64,000 nucleotides of DNA from Simplicispira sp. 125 (GTDB taxonomy: Bacteria > Pseudomonadota > Gammaproteobacteria > Burkholderiales > Burkholderiaceae_C), in assembly GCF_003096555.1 (NCBI RefSeq), contig NZ_QEKM01000001.1, forward strand, positions 682,001 to 746,000. The letters are read 5' to 3'. How positions within the stretch are numbered: position 1 is the stretch's first letter; every line of letters begins with the position of its first letter. The notes under the pieces were generated by a model. It made no database searches, was not told the DNA's origin, and saw nothing but the letters and a program-made list of their open reading frames with translations. The position numbers and the translations under genes were made by a program. Below are positions 28,910-43,228 of the stretch, in pieces.

Positions 28910-31795
28910 ATGTCCAGTAATACCGTCGTCGAGTTTGCAACCGAACTCAAGAAAACCCCGGAAGTCCTGCTTGAACAACTCAAGTCAGCAGGGGTCGTCA
29001 AGACCGCTTCTTCCGATGTCCTGACCGAGTCAGATAAGCAAAAGCTTCTGGCGCACCTGCAGGCCAGCCATGGTGTGGCCCAGGGAGACCGCAAGAAGAT
29101 CACGCTGGTGACCAAGTCCACCAGCGAGATCAAGCAGGCGGATGCCACCGGCAAGGCGCGCACCATCCAGGTGGAGGTGCGCAAAAAACGCACCTTCGTC
29201 AAGCGAGACGAGAGCGCTGAAGCGCCCGCCAGCGAATCGGCCGCAGTGGCTGAAGAGCAGGCCGCCGCGCCTGCACCAGCCCAGGCCCCCAACCCTGAAT
29301 TGGTGCGTCGTGAAGAAGAGGCGCGCCGCCAGGCAGAGTTGATCAGCCGCCAGGAAGTTGAATTGGTTGAAAAGCGCCGCGAACGCGAAGCGCGTGAGCA
29401 GCGTGAACGCGAAGCCGCCGAGCGTGCAGCCGCCTACGCAGCCCAAGAAGCCGACAAGAAAGCCCAGGCCTCTGCCGTGAAGCAGGAGGCCACCCGCGAG
29501 CAAGCCGCCGAAGCCGCTGCACGCGTGGCTGCGCAGACCGAGGCGCGTGAAAAGGCCGAGGCCGAGTCTCGTGCCCGTGCCGAGGAAGAAAACGCCCGCG
29601 CCAGCGATCTGGATGAGCGCCGTCGCAAGGCGCTGGAAGAAGCCGCCGCCATCCGTTCGATGATGTCGACACCTGCCAAGGTGCTGGTGGCCAAAAAGCC
29701 CGAAGAACCCAAGCCCGCAGTGCGTGCTGTGGGTGCGGATGCCAAGAAGGGCACCCTGCACAAACCCGCAGGCACGCCAGGCACCGCTCCGCGCGGTCCC
29801 GCCGGTGCTGCACCTGCTGCGGGCGCTGGCAAAGAAGTCAAGTCGGCCAAGCTGTCCTCCAGCTGGGCCGGCGATGCGGCCAAGAAAAAGGGTATTCCTA
29901 CCCGTGGCGATACCTCGGGTGGGCGTGGTCCAGCCGCCGGTGCATGGCGCAGCGGCGCACGCGGAGGCGGTGGCCGACGTGGCAACGATCGCGGTGACCG
30001 CTCCGGCCAGCATACGCACGCCGCACCGACCGAGATGCGCATCCTCGAGGTGCATGTGCCCGAGACCATCACCGTGGCCGAACTGGCGCACAAGATGGCG
30101 ATCAAGGCATCCGAGGTGATCAAGGCGCTGATGAAGATGGGCCAGATGGTCACGATGAACCAGCCGCTGGACCAGGATACCGCCATGATTGTGGTGGAAG
30201 AAATGGGTCACAAGGCGGTCGTGGCGGCACTGGACGATCCGGAAGCCTTCACCCAGGACGAGACCGAACACAAAGATGTCGAGTTGCTGCCGCGTGCTCC
30301 CGTGGTCACCGTCATGGGCCACGTGGACCACGGCAAGACCTCGCTGCTCGACTACATCCGGCGCACCAAGGTGGCGACGGGTGAAGCCGGCGGCATTACG
30401 CAGCACATTGGCGCCTACCATGTGGAAACGCCGCGCGGCATGGTGTCCTTCCTCGATACCCCCGGTCACGAAGCCTTCACGGCGATGCGTGCCCGCGGTG
30501 CGCAGGCTACCGACATCGTGATTCTGGTGGTTGCGGCCGACGACGGTGTCATGCCCCAGACCAAGGAAGCCATCAAGCACGCCAAGGCGGCCGGTGTACC
30601 TATCGTGGTGGCCATCACCAAGTCCGACAAGCCCGATGCCAACCCCGACCGTGTCAAACAAGAGCTGGTGGTCGAAGAGGTGGTGCCTGAAGAATACGGC
30701 GGTGATTCACCCTTCGTGCCCGTGTCTTCCAAGACCGGCATGGGTATCGACACCCTGCTGGAGCAGGTGCTGTTGCAGGCCGAGGTGCTCGAACTCAAGG
30801 CGCCGGTGGATTCGCTGGCCAAGGGTCTTGTGATTGAAGCGCGCCTCGACAAGGGACGCGGCCCAGTGGCCACGATCCTGGTGCAGTCCGGCACGCTGAA
30901 GGTGGGCGATGTGGTGTTGGCAGGCCAGACCTTTGGCCGCGTGCGCGCCATGCTGGACGAGAACGGCAAGCCAGCCAAGACGGCTGGTCCTTCGATTCCG
31001 GTTGAAATCCAGGGTCTGACCGAAGTGCCGCAAGCCGGCGACGAATTCATGGTGCTGACGGACGAGCGCCGTGCCCGTGAAATCGCGACCTACCGTGCGG
31101 GCAAGTTCCGCAATACCAAGCTGGCCAAGATGCAGGCGGCCAAGCTGGAGAACATGTTCTCGGACATGACGGCAGGCGAAGTGAAGATGCTGCCTATCAT
31201 CGTCAAGGCCGACGTACAGGGTTCGCAGGAAGCGCTGTCGCAGTCGCTGCTCAAACTCTCGACCGACGAGGTCAAGGTGCAGCTGGTTTACACCGGTGTG
31301 GGTGGTATCAGCGAGTCCGACATCAATCTGGCAATTGCGTCGAAGGCCATCGTCATCGGCTTCAACGTGCGTGCCGACGCCGGTGCGCGCAAGCATGCCG
31401 AAGCCAATGATGTCGATCTCCACTACTACGGCATCATCTACGACGCGGTGGATGACCTGAAGGTGGCGATGTCCGGCATGCTGGCTCCCGAGCAGCGCGA
31501 AGAAATCATCGGTACGGCCGAGATTCGTACGGTGTTCGTGGCGACAAAAATCGGCACGATTGCCGGTTCGTACATCACGTCCGGTATGGTCCATCGCAAT
31601 GCCAAGTTCCGTTTGCTGCGCGACAACGTCGTGGTCTACACAGGCGAAGTCGATTCGGTCAAGCGCCTCAAGGACGATGTCAAGGAAGTCAAGGAAGGCT
31701 TCGAGTGCGGTATCAAGCTCAAGAACTACAACGACATCAAAGAAGGTGATCAGCTGGAGTTCTTCGACATCAAGGAAATCGCCCGGACGCTTTGA
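28910..31795 (+). CDS. infB: Translation initiation factor IF-2
   Basis: The 961-residue GTPase brings initiator tRNA to the 30S subunit. It has an N-terminal IF2N domain, a long Ala/Glu/Arg-rich charged linker (about residues 80-260) that is probably a coiled helix, a second IF2N domain, and the G domain with [16 protein letters not shown] and NKxD-like TKSDKPD, then the IF2 C-domains. It starts 24 bases after nusA. Confidence 0.96.
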   Translation: MSSNTVVEFATELKKTPEVLLEQLKSAGVVKTASSDVLTESDKQKLLAHLQASHGVAQGDRKKITLVTKSTSEIKQADATGKARTIQVEVRKKRTFVKRDESAEAPASESAAVAEEQAAAPAPAQAPNPELVRREEEARRQAELISRQEVELVEKRREREAREQREREAAERAAAYAAQEADKKAQASAVKQEATREQAAEAAARVAAQTEAREKAEAESRARAEEENARASDLDERRRKALEEAAAIRSMMSTPAKVLVAKKPEEPKPAVRAVGADAKKGTLHKPAGTPGTAPRGPAGAAPAAGAGKEVKSAKLSSSWAGDAAKKKGIPTRGDTSGGRGPAAGAWRSGARGGGGRRGNDRGDRSGQHTHAAPTEMRILEVHVPETITVAELAHKMAIKASEVIKALMKMGQMVTMNQPLDQDTAMIVVEEMGHKAVVAALDDPEAFTQDETEHKDVELLPRAPVVTVMGHVDHGKTSLLDYIRRTKVATGEAGGITQHIGAYHVETPRGMVSFLDTPGHEAFTAMRARGAQATDIVILVVAADDGVMPQTKEAIKHAKAAGVPIVVAITKSDKPDANPDRVKQELVVEEVVPEEYGGDSPFVPVSSKTGMGIDTLLEQVLLQAEVLELKAPVDSLAKGLVIEARLDKGRGPVATILVQSGTLKVGDVVLAGQTFGRVRAMLDENGKPAKTAGPSIPVEIQGLTEVPQAGDEFMVLTDERRAREIATYRAGKFRNTKLAKMQAAKLENMFSDMTAGEVKMLPIIVKADVQGSQEALSQSLLKLSTDEVKVQLVYTGVGGISESDINLAIASKAIVIGFNVRADAGARKHAEANDVDLHYYGIIYDAVDDLKVAMSGMLAPEQREEIIGTAEIRTVFVATKIGTIAGSYITSGMVHRNAKFRLLRDNVVVYTGEVDSVKRLKDDVKEVKEGFECGIKLKNYNDIKEGDQLEFFDIKEIARTL

Positions 31796-31799
31796 TGCA

Positions 31800-31972
31800 A
31801 AGTTCTCGCATTCCCTTCAGCCAGCGCCTCGTCAGCGAGGCATTGCACACAGCCTCTCCGAAGGCTGCGGAGCAAGCCATGCCAGCGGGCGCCATGGAAC
31901 TGGCTTTGCCAGGCCATGGGCGTCGTCCCCCTGCAGGGGGAAGGCGCGCAGCGACTCAGGGGGGGAATTGAT
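31800..31972 (+). repeat. infB-rbfA spacer containing a GC-rich palindromic repeat
   Basis: This 173-base spacer interrupts an otherwise tight operon. It includes the 14-base perfect palindrome CCCCCTGCAGGGGG (31927-31940), followed by AAGGCGCGCAGCGACTCAGG, and TCTCCGAAGGCTGCGGAG upstream. It resembles GC-rich intergenic repeats I associate with Comamonadaceae; only this copy of this exact form was seen here. No ORF is supported. Confidence 0.5.
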
Positions 31973-32350
31973 ATGGCTGCGAAGAAATCTGTTACCCCTA
32001 ACCGCGCCTTCAAGGTGGCCGATCAGATCCAGCGTGATCTGACGGAGCTGATCGCGCGCGAGTTGAAAGACCCGCGCGTGGGCATGGTGACGTTGCAGGG
32101 CGTGGAGGTGACTCCCGATTACGCTCACGCCAAGGTCTATTACAGCCTGCTGACCGGAGACCCGCAGCAGACGCAGGAGGCTTTGAGCCAAGCGGCGGGC
32201 TTTCTGCGCAGCGGCTTGTTCAAGCGGCTGCACATCCACACGGTGCCGACCCTGCACTTCGTGTTTGACCGCACGCAAGAGCGTGCCGCCGACATGAACG
32301 CCTTGATCGCCAAGGCGATCTCTTCCCGAGCCAAAGAAGCGGACGAATAG
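31973..32350 (+). CDS. rbfA: Ribosome-binding factor A
   Basis: The 125-residue KH-fold protein needed for 16S rRNA 5'-end maturation and cold growth. It shows [40 protein letters not shown] and the [19 protein letters not shown] block. ATG 31973 is chosen because it begins [14 protein letters not shown] and has GGGGGA upstream. It ends two bases before truB. Confidence 0.94.
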   Translation: MAAKKSVTPNRAFKVADQIQRDLTELIARELKDPRVGMVTLQGVEVTPDYAHAKVYYSLLTGDPQQTQEALSQAAGFLRSGLFKRLHIHTVPTLHFVFDRTQERAADMNALIAKAISSRAKEADE

Positions 32351-32352
32351 CC

Positions 32353-33341
32353 ATGAACGCGCCGCGCACGAGGGTCGTCCGGCGCCCTGTGCACGGGGTG
32401 CTGTTGATCGATAAACCGCTGGGCATGACCAGCAACCAGGCCTTGCAAAAGGCCAAATGGTTGCTGCGCGCTGAAAAAGCGGGCCACACCGGTACGCTCG
32501 ATCCGCTGGCCAGTGGCGTGCTACCCCTGTGCTTTGGCGCTGCCACCAAGTTCAGCCAGTTGCAGTTGGAGGCCGCCAAGACCTACGAAGCTATCGCCCT
32601 GCTGGGCATGACCACGACCACCGGCGACGCCGAGGGCGAGGTGTTGCAGCAGCAAGCTGTGGAGCCCAGCCAGATCACCCCCGAGCGCTTGGCTGCAGTG
32701 CAGCAGCAGTTCACCGGTAACATCGTGCAGGTGCCGCCCATGTACAGCGCGCTGAAGAAGGATGGCAAAGCCCTCTACGAATACGCACGCGCAGGCGTAG
32801 AAGTCGAGCGTGCACCGCGTCCAGTGGTAATTCATGCATTAAATCTGGCTCTAACGCACACTGAGAAAGCGCAAGCAGCTATTAAAATAATAGTTACTTG
32901 CAGCAAGGGTACCTATATTCGCACGCTGGGTGAAGACATTGGTGCCGCGCTGGGTTGTGGCGCGCACTTGGTCTTCTTGCGGCGCATCGATACGGGGGGC
33001 ATTGGTGTGGAGCGTTGCATCACGCTGGCGCAACTCGAAGCCATGGATGAGGACGAGCGCCTGGCCTGCCTGGAGCTGCCCGAGTCCTTGCTGGTGCACC
33101 ATGAGCGCATCACACTCGACAGCGAGAATGCCGGGCGCTTTCTCTCGGGCCTGCGCCGCCGTGGTTCCTGGCCCGACACGCCCGCTGTGGCAGTGTTCGG
33201 CCAACAGCCCCACGCCCTGCTGGGTGTGGGTCATATCGCCGGGGGGGAGCTGGTGCCCGACAGGCTCCTGAGTCCGCTGGAAATTCAACAAATCCTTGAA
33301 AACACGCCGCGTTTAAAAGCCAGCGGCACATTGGAAAAACT

Positions 33342-33345
<4 letters not shown>
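32353..33345 (+). CDS. truB: tRNA pseudouridine(55) synthase TruB
   Basis: TruB makes pseudouridine 55 in the T-loop of tRNAs. The 330-residue protein has the catalytic aspartate in [15 protein letters not shown], the [20 protein letters not shown] block and [15 protein letters not shown]. Residues about 162-181 ([20 protein letters not shown]) are encoded by a copy of the dispersed AT-rich repeat, read in frame. It is followed by typA with a four-base ATGA overlap. Confidence 0.94.
32838..32896 (+). repeat. Dispersed AT-rich repeat, copy 9, inside truB
   Basis: ATTAAATCTGGCTCTAACGC, then ACACTGAGAAAGCGCAAGCA and GCTATTAAAATAATAGTTA, is a recognisable family member lying wholly within the truB coding frame. 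It contributes about 20 codons in the loop just before the CSKGTYIRT motif without breaking the frame. Confidence 0.75.
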
Positions 33346-35136
<1,791 letters not shown>

Positions 35137-35165
<29 letters not shown>

Positions 35166-36072
35166 TACCGCACAGGCGCCGCTGCGAGCATCGGCCCCTG
35201 CGGTCCTCACGCATGCGCGTGCGGTCTGGGTGATGGTGGCGGCCACCTTTATGTGGTCGATTGCCGGCGTGGTGACGCGCCAGTTAGAGCATGCGCGCAG
35301 TTTCGAAGTGACGTTCTGGCGCAGCGTTTTCACGCTGATCTCGTTGCTCATCCTGCTGCCTGCACTGCAGGGGCGCACCGCCTTTGCACCGCTGCGCCAT
35401 GGGGGTCGGGCACTGTGGCTCTCGGGCCTGTGCTGGAGCGTGATGTTCACCGCCTTCATGGTGGGGATCACGCTGATGCCGGTGTCCAACGTACTCGTCA
35501 CCATGGCTTCGGGGCCCTTGCTTACTGCGCTGGTCGCACGTGTTTTCATTGGTCACCGCATTGCCCCTCGCACCTGGGGCGCCATTGTGGTGGCCGGGCT
35601 GGGCATTGCCTGGATGTTTGGCACCCAGGTGCGCGATGTGCCCCTGGTGGGCACTCTGGTTGCTCTGTGCGTGCCGCTGGCCGCTGCCGTCAACTGGACG
35701 GTGGTGCAACATGCCCAGCGCCGAGGACACGCGGTGGATCTGATGCCGGCCGTGCTGGTGGGGGCCGTGCTGTCCACTCTGGCCACGGCACCACTGGCTT
35801 GGCCCTTTGCAGCATCCTCGCATGATCTTTGGCTGCTGGCCTTTCTGGGTCTGGTGCAACTGGCTATTCCCTGTTTGCTGGTGGTGCGCTGCGGGCGCGT
35901 ACTCAAGGCGCCCGAGATGGCACTGCTGGGCCTGCTCGAGGTGATTTTTGGCATTGTGCTAGCCTGGCTGGGCGCTGGAGAGCGTCCGGGGCCTGCCGTG
36001 TTGACCGGGGGGGCGTTGGTGATTGGTGCGTTGGTTTTTAATGAAATTTTGGGATGGAAGGAACAGAAATGA
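35137..36072 (+). CDS. EamA/DMT-family transporter
   Basis: The 311-residue protein has about ten membrane segments arranged as two EamA repeats (WVMVAATFMWSIAGVVTRQL and a second repeat after residue 160). Members export metabolites or amino acids, with substrate unknown here. The GTG at 35137 overlaps typA by 29 bases; GTG 35158 is an equally possible start. Its stop overlaps the next gene by four bases, so they are probably co-transcribed. Confidence 0.85.
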
Positions 36073-37160
36073 CGGAGATGACCGGTGAGGTGCTTGCGCA
36101 GGTGCGTGGCCAGGTGGGCTGCATAACGCTCAATCGCCCCAAGGCCCTGAATGCCCTTTCGCTGGGCATGGTGCGTGACCTGATGACGGTATTGCTGGAT
36201 TGGCAGCACGATCCGCGCGTGCTGGCCGTGGCCATCCGGGGTAGCAACAAGGAGGGTGCGTTTGGCGCCTTCTGCGCCGGTGGCGATATCCGCTTTTTGC
36301 ACCGGGCGGGCAGCACAGGTAATCCTGAGATTGAGGACTTCTTCACCGAGGAATACGCGCTCAACCATCTGATCCACAACTACAGCAAGCCCTATATCGC
36401 TTTCATGGACGGCATCGTCATGGGCGGGGGCATGGGGATCAGCCAGGGTGCTGCACTGCGCATCGTTACCGAGCGTACCAAGATGGCGATGCCAGAGACG
36501 GCGATTGGCCTGTTTCCAGATGTCGGCGGTGGCTATTTTCTGTCGCGCTGCCCGGGGCATGTGGGCGAGTGGCTGGCCTTGACGGGCGAGACGATTGGTG
36601 CGGAGCAGGCCATTGCCTGTGGCCTTGCCGATCGGCGCATCGACCTCGATCAGCAGGAGCCGTTGTGGCAGCTGCTGGGCAGCGAGTCGTTTGCTGACGG
36701 CGCCGCGGTCAAAGACTTTGTTTCTTTAAAATTGATAGCTGGTAGCGCAGAGCCAGTAATGTCTAAAGCTGAAATTGACCGATATTTTTCTTTGGACAGC
36801 GTGGGTGCCATTGTGGCCGCGCTGGAGGCGGCCGACAGCGATTGGGCACGCACCACGGCGGCCACGCTGCGCAAGCGCTCGCCGCTGATGCAGCATGTGG
36901 TGCTGGAGCAAATCCGCCGCGCTCGCAATATGGGTCTGGCCGACGATTTGCGCATGGAACGCGATTTGGTCCGCCATTGTTTTTATCTGCGCCCCGGCCA
37001 GAGCGAAACGCTGGAAGGTATCCGCGCGCTGGCCGTGGACAAAGACCATGCGCCGCAGTGGCAGCCAGGGCGTATCGAGGATGTCACGCCGGAGATGGTG
37101 GCACCGTTCTTCATCAGCCCGTGGCCAACGCATGCGCATCCGCTGGCGCATTTGCAATAA
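36069..37160 (+). CDS. Enoyl-CoA hydratase/isomerase family, 3-hydroxyisobutyryl-CoA hydrolase-like
   Basis: The 363-residue crotonase-fold protein has CAGGDIR, MDGIVMGGGMGIS and PETAIGLFPDVGGGYFLSR; the last motif and the length fit 3-hydroxyisobutyryl-CoA hydrolase of valine breakdown better than a simple hydratase. ATG 36069 has AAGGA upstream and overlaps the EamA stop. Residues about 218-240 (VSLKLIAGSAEPVMSKAEID) are encoded by an AT-rich repeat copy in reverse orientation. A strong terminator follows. Confidence 0.85.
   Translation: MTEMTGEVLAQVRGQVGCITLNRPKALNALSLGMVRDLMTVLLDWQHDPRVLAVAIRGSNKEGAFGAFCAGGDIRFLHRAGSTGNPEIEDFFTEEYALNHLIHNYSKPYIAFMDGIVMGGGMGISQGAALRIVTERTKMAMPETAIGLFPDVGGGYFLSRCPGHVGEWLALTGETIGAEQAIACGLADRRIDLDQQEPLWQLLGSESFADGAAVKDFVSLKLIAGSAEPVMSKAEIDRYFSLDSVGAIVAALEAADSDWARTTAATLRKRSPLMQHVVLEQIRRARNMGLADDLRMERDLVRHCFYLRPGQSETLEGIRALAVDKDHAPQWQPGRIEDVTPEMVAPFFISPWPTHAHPLAHLQ
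36724..36790 (-). repeat. Dispersed AT-rich repeat, copy 10, inside the hydratase-family gene
   Basis: CTTTAAAATTGATAGCTGGT then AGCGCAGAGCCAGTAATGTC matches the reverse-oriented repeat pattern and is markedly AT-richer than the flanking coding DNA. It is read through in frame. The similarity is weaker than for the copy in truB. Confidence 0.55.
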
Positions 37161-37176
37161 CGGCCTGTGCTGAAAC

Positions 37177-37205
37177 AAAAAAGCGATGCTGGGCATCGCT
37201 TTTTT
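37177..37205 (+). terminator. Rho-independent terminator (bidirectional form)
   Basis: AAAAAAGCGATGC (37177-37189) and GCATCGCTTTTTT (37193-37205) form a perfect 13-base stem with a three-base loop. It ends the typA/EamA/hydratase transcript on the + strand and, with A and T runs on both sides, could also stop transcription coming from the convergent lipoprotein gene. Confidence 0.9.
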
Positions 37206-37238
37206 ATGCTTGTCGCCCAATGGGCGCGGTCGTTTTGA

Positions 37239-37640
37239 TCAGGGCTTGATGATCTTCCACGCACCGTTCAAGACGCCGTCACCCACCTTGTCGCCGGGTT
37301 TGGCGTCTTTGACAAAGTAGTACAGCGGCTGGCCCTTGAACGCCCACTGGCGGGTCCCATCGGTGCGGGTGATGATGCTGTAGTCGCCAGTGGCGTTGGC
37401 GGCAGGCGCTGCGGCCAGGGGTGGCCAGTTTTGTGCGCACTGGGCGTAGCAGGCTGAAGTTCCGGCGTTGGTGGTGTCCTTGGCAAAGGTGTACAGGGTG
37501 TGCCCGTTCGGTCCAATCAGCATGCCATCGCTGCTGCGAGTAGGCATGTCTGGCGTCATTTTTGCCGATGATGAAGAGCCACCCGCGCATCCGGCCAGCA
37601 GGGCGGTGGTGAACAGGGATGCAATCAGGATGTTTTTCAT
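37239..37640 (-). CDS. Small lipoprotein with Yx(FWY)xxD repeats (COG4315)
   Basis: The 133-residue protein has a signal peptide ending in the lipobox LAGC. Its two repeats of the COG4315 motif are LYTFAKD and LYYFVKD, with CYAQCAQNWPPL between them. Function is unknown; the motif is found in secreted lipoproteins of many proteobacteria. It is convergent with the hydratase gene across a shared terminator. Confidence 0.85.
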   Translation of the reverse strand: MKNILIASLFTTALLAGCAGGSSSSAKMTPDMPTRSSDGMLIGPNGHTLYTFAKDTTNAGTSACYAQCAQNWPPLAAAPAANATGDYSIITRTDGTRQWAFKGQPLYYFVKDAKPGDKVGDGVLNGAWKIIKP

Positions 37641-37729
37641 GCCAGGCTCCTAAAGAAAAGAGGATCAGTTTAGGACTTATCGCCCCGGCACGCTGTCAGG
37701 CAAAACGCCGACATGGGCCAGGCACTTCG

Positions 37730-38203
37730 TCAGCGGTGTTTGCTCTTCATGACGCGCTCGACTTCACGCTTGCCTTCACGGTCTTTGATGGTGTTGCGTT
37801 TGTCGTGCTCGGCTTTGCCTTTGGCCAGCGCGATTTCGCACTTCACCCGGCCGTCTTTCCAGTGCAGATTCAGGGGCACCAGGGTGTAGCCTTTTTGCTC
37901 GACCTTGACGATCAGGTGCTTGATTTGCTCTTTATGCAGGAGCAACTTTTTGGTGCGTGCGGCTTCGGGGTTGACGTGGGTGGAGGCTGTCTTGAGTGGG
38001 TTGATCTGGCAGCCGATCAGGTAAAGCTCACCTTCGCGGATCACCACATAGCCGTCGGTCAACTGCACCTTGCCTTCGCGCAGTGCTTTCACTTCCCAGC
38101 CTTGCAGCACCATGCCCGCCTCATGGCGTTCTTCAAAGAAATAGTTGTAGGCCGCTTTTTTATTGTCGGCAATGCGGGAGGAGGTATCGGGTTTCTTGGC
38201 CAT
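37730..38203 (-). CDS. smpB: SsrA-binding protein SmpB
   Basis: SmpB binds tmRNA and delivers it to stalled ribosomes. The 157-residue protein starts [20 protein letters not shown] and has [19 protein letters not shown], and the basic tail [22 protein letters not shown] 38203 is preferred; upstream in-frame sequence does not match the family. It is divergent from ratA. Confidence 0.96.
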   Translation of the reverse strand: MAKKPDTSSRIADNKKAAYNYFFEERHEAGMVLQGWEVKALREGKVQLTDGYVVIREGELYLIGCQINPLKTASTHVNPEAARTKKLLLHKEQIKHLIVKVEQKGYTLVPLNLHWKDGRVKCEIALAKGKAEHDKRNTIKDREGKREVERVMKSKHR

Positions 38204-38338
38204 CGGAAATAGGTGCGTCGGAAGCCGGGAGATCAAAGCGCTCCCTACAATTGCAACCATCGCGCAGCAGCGATTCTAGGGCGTCGTGCCTTGCGCACAG
38301 CCTTTGCCCGTTTTTTGTCCGCATCCCAGCGCACCTGC

Positions 38339-38779
38339 ATGAAAACCGTCAACAAGTCTGTTCTGATCTGGTACAGCCCCGAAGAAATGTTCAACCTGGT
38401 CACCGGGGTGGACCAGTACCCGCTGTTTCTGCCCTGGTGTGATCGGGCGCGGGTGCTGGAGCAGGACGACAGTGGCATGCTGGCCGAGGTGGGTATCTCG
38501 CTCAGTGGCATTCGTCAGACCTTTGTGACCCGTAATCTGCACGACCCGGGGCGACGGGTTCAGATGCAATTGGTCAAGGGGCCATTTTCGCGTCTCGACG
38601 GCGATTGGCATTTTCATGGTGTGGGGGATGGTAGCCAGCGTGCTTCGCGTGTCGAGTTGCAGCTGAACTACGGCTTTGATAGCGCACCCTTGGCAGCGCT
38701 GATAGGGCCGGTTTTTGACCGCATTGCCGGGAGCATGGTCGATGCCTTCGTCAAACGTGCTGAGCAGGTCTATGGGTGA
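38339..38779 (+). CDS. ratA: RatA-type START/COQ10-like protein
   Basis: The 146-residue protein has the RatA/COQ10 fold signature: MKTVNKSVLIWYSPEEMFNL, VTGVDQYPLFLPWCDRA and LNYGFDSAPLAALIGPVFDR. In E. coli the homolog (YfjG) was reported as a toxin blocking 70S assembly, whereas the wider family binds ubiquinone. The smpB-ratA-rnfH neighbourhood is classic in proteobacteria. It overlaps rnfH by eight bases. Confidence 0.92.
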   Translation: MKTVNKSVLIWYSPEEMFNLVTGVDQYPLFLPWCDRARVLEQDDSGMLAEVGISLSGIRQTFVTRNLHDPGRRVQMQLVKGPFSRLDGDWHFHGVGDGSQRASRVELQLNYGFDSAPLAALIGPVFDRIAGSMVDAFVKRAEQVYG

Positions 38780-39122
38780 TCCGAGCGCCTCTCAGGCGGT
38801 TCTGCACATCACGGTGGTCGCCTCGGCGGCGCCGGGGGACGTGCAGGAATGTATGGTGACCTTGCCAGAGGGGGCCACCGTGGCGGATGCACTGGCCGCC
38901 AGTTGCCTGGAGGGCTTGGCACCTTGGCCCGGTGCAGTGTGCGGTATCTGGGGCCGTGTGGTGGAGCAGGACTGCGTTCTGCGCGCGGGTGACCGCGTGG
39001 AGATGTACCGCCCGCTCACTGTTGACCCCAAAACGGCCCGGCGGCAGCGTTTTGCGCGCCAGGGTGCCCGCACCACCGGCTTGTTTGCCCGGCAAAGGCC
39101 GGGCGGCAAGGCGGGTTATTGA
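38772..39122 (+). CDS. rnfH: RnfH family ubiquitin-like protein
   Basis: The 116-residue protein has the beta-grasp features of RnfH: VEVVYA-like ITVVASAAPGDVQECMVTLP, GATVADALAAS and GDRVEMYRPLTVDPKTARRQ, followed by a basic tail. Exact function is unknown; it is conserved next to ratA. ATG 38772 overlaps the ratA end by eight bases. Confidence 0.92.
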   Translation: MGDPSASQAVLHITVVASAAPGDVQECMVTLPEGATVADALAASCLEGLAPWPGAVCGIWGRVVEQDCVLRAGDRVEMYRPLTVDPKTARRQRFARQGARTTGLFARQRPGGKAGY

Positions 39123-39140
39123 CGCCTGGCACACAAGGGA

Positions 39141-41215
<2,075 letters not shown>

Positions 41216-41229
41216 TACAGCAGCCCCGC

Positions 41230-41270
41230 AGGCCCGAACCCAGTCCACGGTGTTCGGGCCTTTGTCATTT
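41230..41270 (+). terminator. Terminator-like hairpin between guaB and guaA
   Basis: AGGCCCGAAC (41230-41239) and GTTCGGGCCT (41252-41261) form a perfect ten-base stem with a 12-base loop, followed by TTGTCATTTTTT. It lies 15 bases after guaB and just before guaA, so it would limit read-through into guaA. Confidence 0.7.
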
Positions 41271-41286
41271 TTTCCTGTCGCCTGCC

Positions 41287-42927
41287 ATGCAACACCAGAA
41301 AATTCTCATCCTTGATTTCGGCTCCCAGGTCACCCAACTCATCGCCCGCCGTGTGCGCGAGGCCCATGTTTATTGCGAAGTGCATCCCTGCGATGTGACC
41401 GATGAATGGGTGCGTGATTACGCCAAAGACGGTGCGCTCAAAGGGGTGATCCTGTCTGGTAGCCACGCCAGCGTGTACGAGGACACCACTGACAAGGCTC
41501 CTCAGGCCGTATTTGAGCTGGGTATTCCTGTGCTGGGTATCTGCTACGGCATGCAAACCATGGCGCACCAGCTCGGTGGCAAGGTAGAAGGCGGCCACCA
41601 GCGTGAGTTCGGTTTTGCTGCAGTACGTGCGCGCGGCCATACTGCGCTGTTGAAGGACATTGCCGACTTCACCACGTCCGAAGGCCATGGCATGCTCAAT
41701 GTGTGGATGAGCCATGGCGACAAGGTTACCGAATTGCCCCCGGGCTTCAAGCTCATGGCCAGTACCGACAGCTGCCCCATTGCCGGCATGGCCGACGAGG
41801 ATCGGCGCTTCTATGGTGTGCAGTTTCATCCTGAAGTTACGCATACCGTCCAGGGCAAGGCGCTTCTCGAGCGCTTTGTGCTAGGTATTTGTGGCGCCAC
41901 ACCCGACTGGGTGATGCGCGACCACATCGCCGAGGCCGTAGCAAAGATCCGTCAGCAGGTGGGCGATGAAGAAGTCATCCTGGGTCTCTCGGGCGGTGTG
42001 GATTCGTCCGTGGCCGCAGCGCTCATCCACCGTGCCATTGGCGACCAGCTCACCTGCGTGTTCGTGGACCACGGCCTGCTGCGCCTCAATGAAGGTGACA
42101 TGGTCATGGATATGTTCGTCGGCAAGCTGCACGCCAAAGTCATCCGCGTGGATGCCAGCGAGCTGTTCCTGGGCAAGCTCGCCGGTGTGAGCGAGCCCGA
42201 AGCCAAGCGTAAGATCATTGGCGGTCTGTTTGTCGATGTGTTCAAGGCAGAGGCCGCCAAGCTCAAGGGCGACGGAGCGAAGGGCGAGGCGGGAGGTCGC
42301 ACCGTCAAAGGCGCGACGTGGCTGGCCCAGGGCACCATCTACCCCGACGTGATTGAATCCGGCGGTGCCAAGAGCAAAAAGGCCGTCACCATCAAAAGCC
42401 ACCACAACGTGGGCGGCCTGCCAGAGCAGCTGGGCCTCAAGCTTTTGGAGCCTCTGCGCGACCTGTTCAAGGACGAGGTGCGTGAGCTGGGCGTGGCCCT
42501 GGGCCTGCCGCCCGAAATGGTCTACCGCCACCCCTTTCCTGGCCCTGGCCTGGGTGTACGCATCCTGGGCGAAGTGAAGAAGGAATACGCCGATCTGTTG
42601 CGCCGTGCAGACGCCATCTTTATCGAAGAATTACGCAATTTCACCGACGCTGCGTCGGGCAAGACCTGGTACGACTTGACGAGCCAGGCCTTCACGGTGT
42701 TCCTGCCAGTGAAAAGTGTGGGCGTGATGGGCGACGGCCGCACCTACGACTATGTCGTCGCACTGCGCGCCGTGCAGACCAGTGACTTTATGACCGCCGA
42801 TTGGGCTGAACTGCCTTACGCCCTGCTGAAGAAGGTATCGGGCCGCATCATCAACGAAGTGCGTGGTATCAATCGAGTGACCTACGACGTGAGTTCCAAG
42901 CCGCCTGCAACGATCGAGTGGGAGTGA
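41287..42927 (+). CDS. guaA: GMP synthase (glutamine-hydrolysing)
   Basis: GuaA aminates XMP to GMP. The 546-residue protein has the class I amidotransferase domain ([15 protein letters not shown] with the nucleophilic Cys, [10 protein letters not shown]) and the synthetase domain with the P-loop [13 protein letters not shown], ending in the normal C-terminus [10 protein letters not shown] roughly 20-residue insert ([16 protein letters not shown]) makes it longer than the E. coli enzyme. Its 3' end is the insertion site of the downstream element, and the coding end is kept intact. Confidence 0.96.
   Translation: MQHQKILILDFGSQVTQLIARRVREAHVYCEVHPCDVTDEWVRDYAKDGALKGVILSGSHASVYEDTTDKAPQAVFELGIPVLGICYGMQTMAHQLGGKVEGGHQREFGFAAVRARGHTALLKDIADFTTSEGHGMLNVWMSHGDKVTELPPGFKLMASTDSCPIAGMADEDRRFYGVQFHPEVTHTVQGKALLERFVLGICGATPDWVMRDHIAEAVAKIRQQVGDEEVILGLSGGVDSSVAAALIHRAIGDQLTCVFVDHGLLRLNEGDMVMDMFVGKLHAKVIRVDASELFLGKLAGVSEPEAKRKIIGGLFVDVFKAEAAKLKGDGAKGEAGGRTVKGATWLAQGTIYPDVIESGGAKSKKAVTIKSHHNVGGLPEQLGLKLLEPLRDLFKDEVRELGVALGLPPEMVYRHPFPGPGLGVRILGEVKKEYADLLRRADAIFIEELRNFTDAASGKTWYDLTSQAFTVFLPVKSVGVMGDGRTYDYVVALRAVQTSDFMTADWAELPYALLKKVSGRIINEVRGINRVTYDVSSKPPATIEWE
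42907..42927. other. Candidate attL core at the 3' end of guaA
   Basis: The last bases of guaA (GCAACGATCGAGTGGGAGTGA) abut the element, whose integrase starts 300 bases downstream. The 3' end of guaA is an established integration site for genomic islands with P4-type integrases, and the recombination core is normally within these terminal codons. The exact crossover and attR cannot be defined because the right end is outside the window. Confidence 0.6.
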
Positions 42928-43228
42928 AATCAGGTCCTTCGGAGACTATCGCCACCAATCGAAAATTCGTCGTAACGTTTTGATTTCAAAGGAAATACGT
43001 CACGGCAGCTATCGGTGACTATCGCCGGGCAGCGCAGCGGATTGACGGTAGAGGTGACGGTAAGAACCGGAGGCCGGATTAAGACCCCCTTGTTTACTAT
43101 CGAGACCAAATCGGTCTTTGACGGTAAATCATTCCTCTGGAAAGCTTGTTTCATGCGGCTTTCCGGGCATCAGCAGGTCTCCTGACCCCTGACGGTAAAA
43201 GCCGTCATGAACAGGAGGAAAAACCTCG
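42928..43228. promoter_or_regulatory. guaA-integrase gap with repeated octamers (candidate arm-type sites)
   Basis: No gene is supported in these 301 bases. TGACGGTA occurs at 43043, 43055, 43119 and 43190, again at 43308 inside int, and inverted (TACCGTCA) at 43327. ACTATCG occurs at 42945, 43018 and 43096; the second and third copies are followed 23-25 bases later by TGACGGTA. This is the pattern expected of integrase arm-binding or excisionase sites beside an attachment core, or of an autoregulatory operator for int. Confidence 0.55.

Noticed and set aside
42928..43228. A tRNA or small RNA at the integration site
   Set aside because: No cloverleaf-like or T-loop sequence was found; the insertion target is the guaA coding end.
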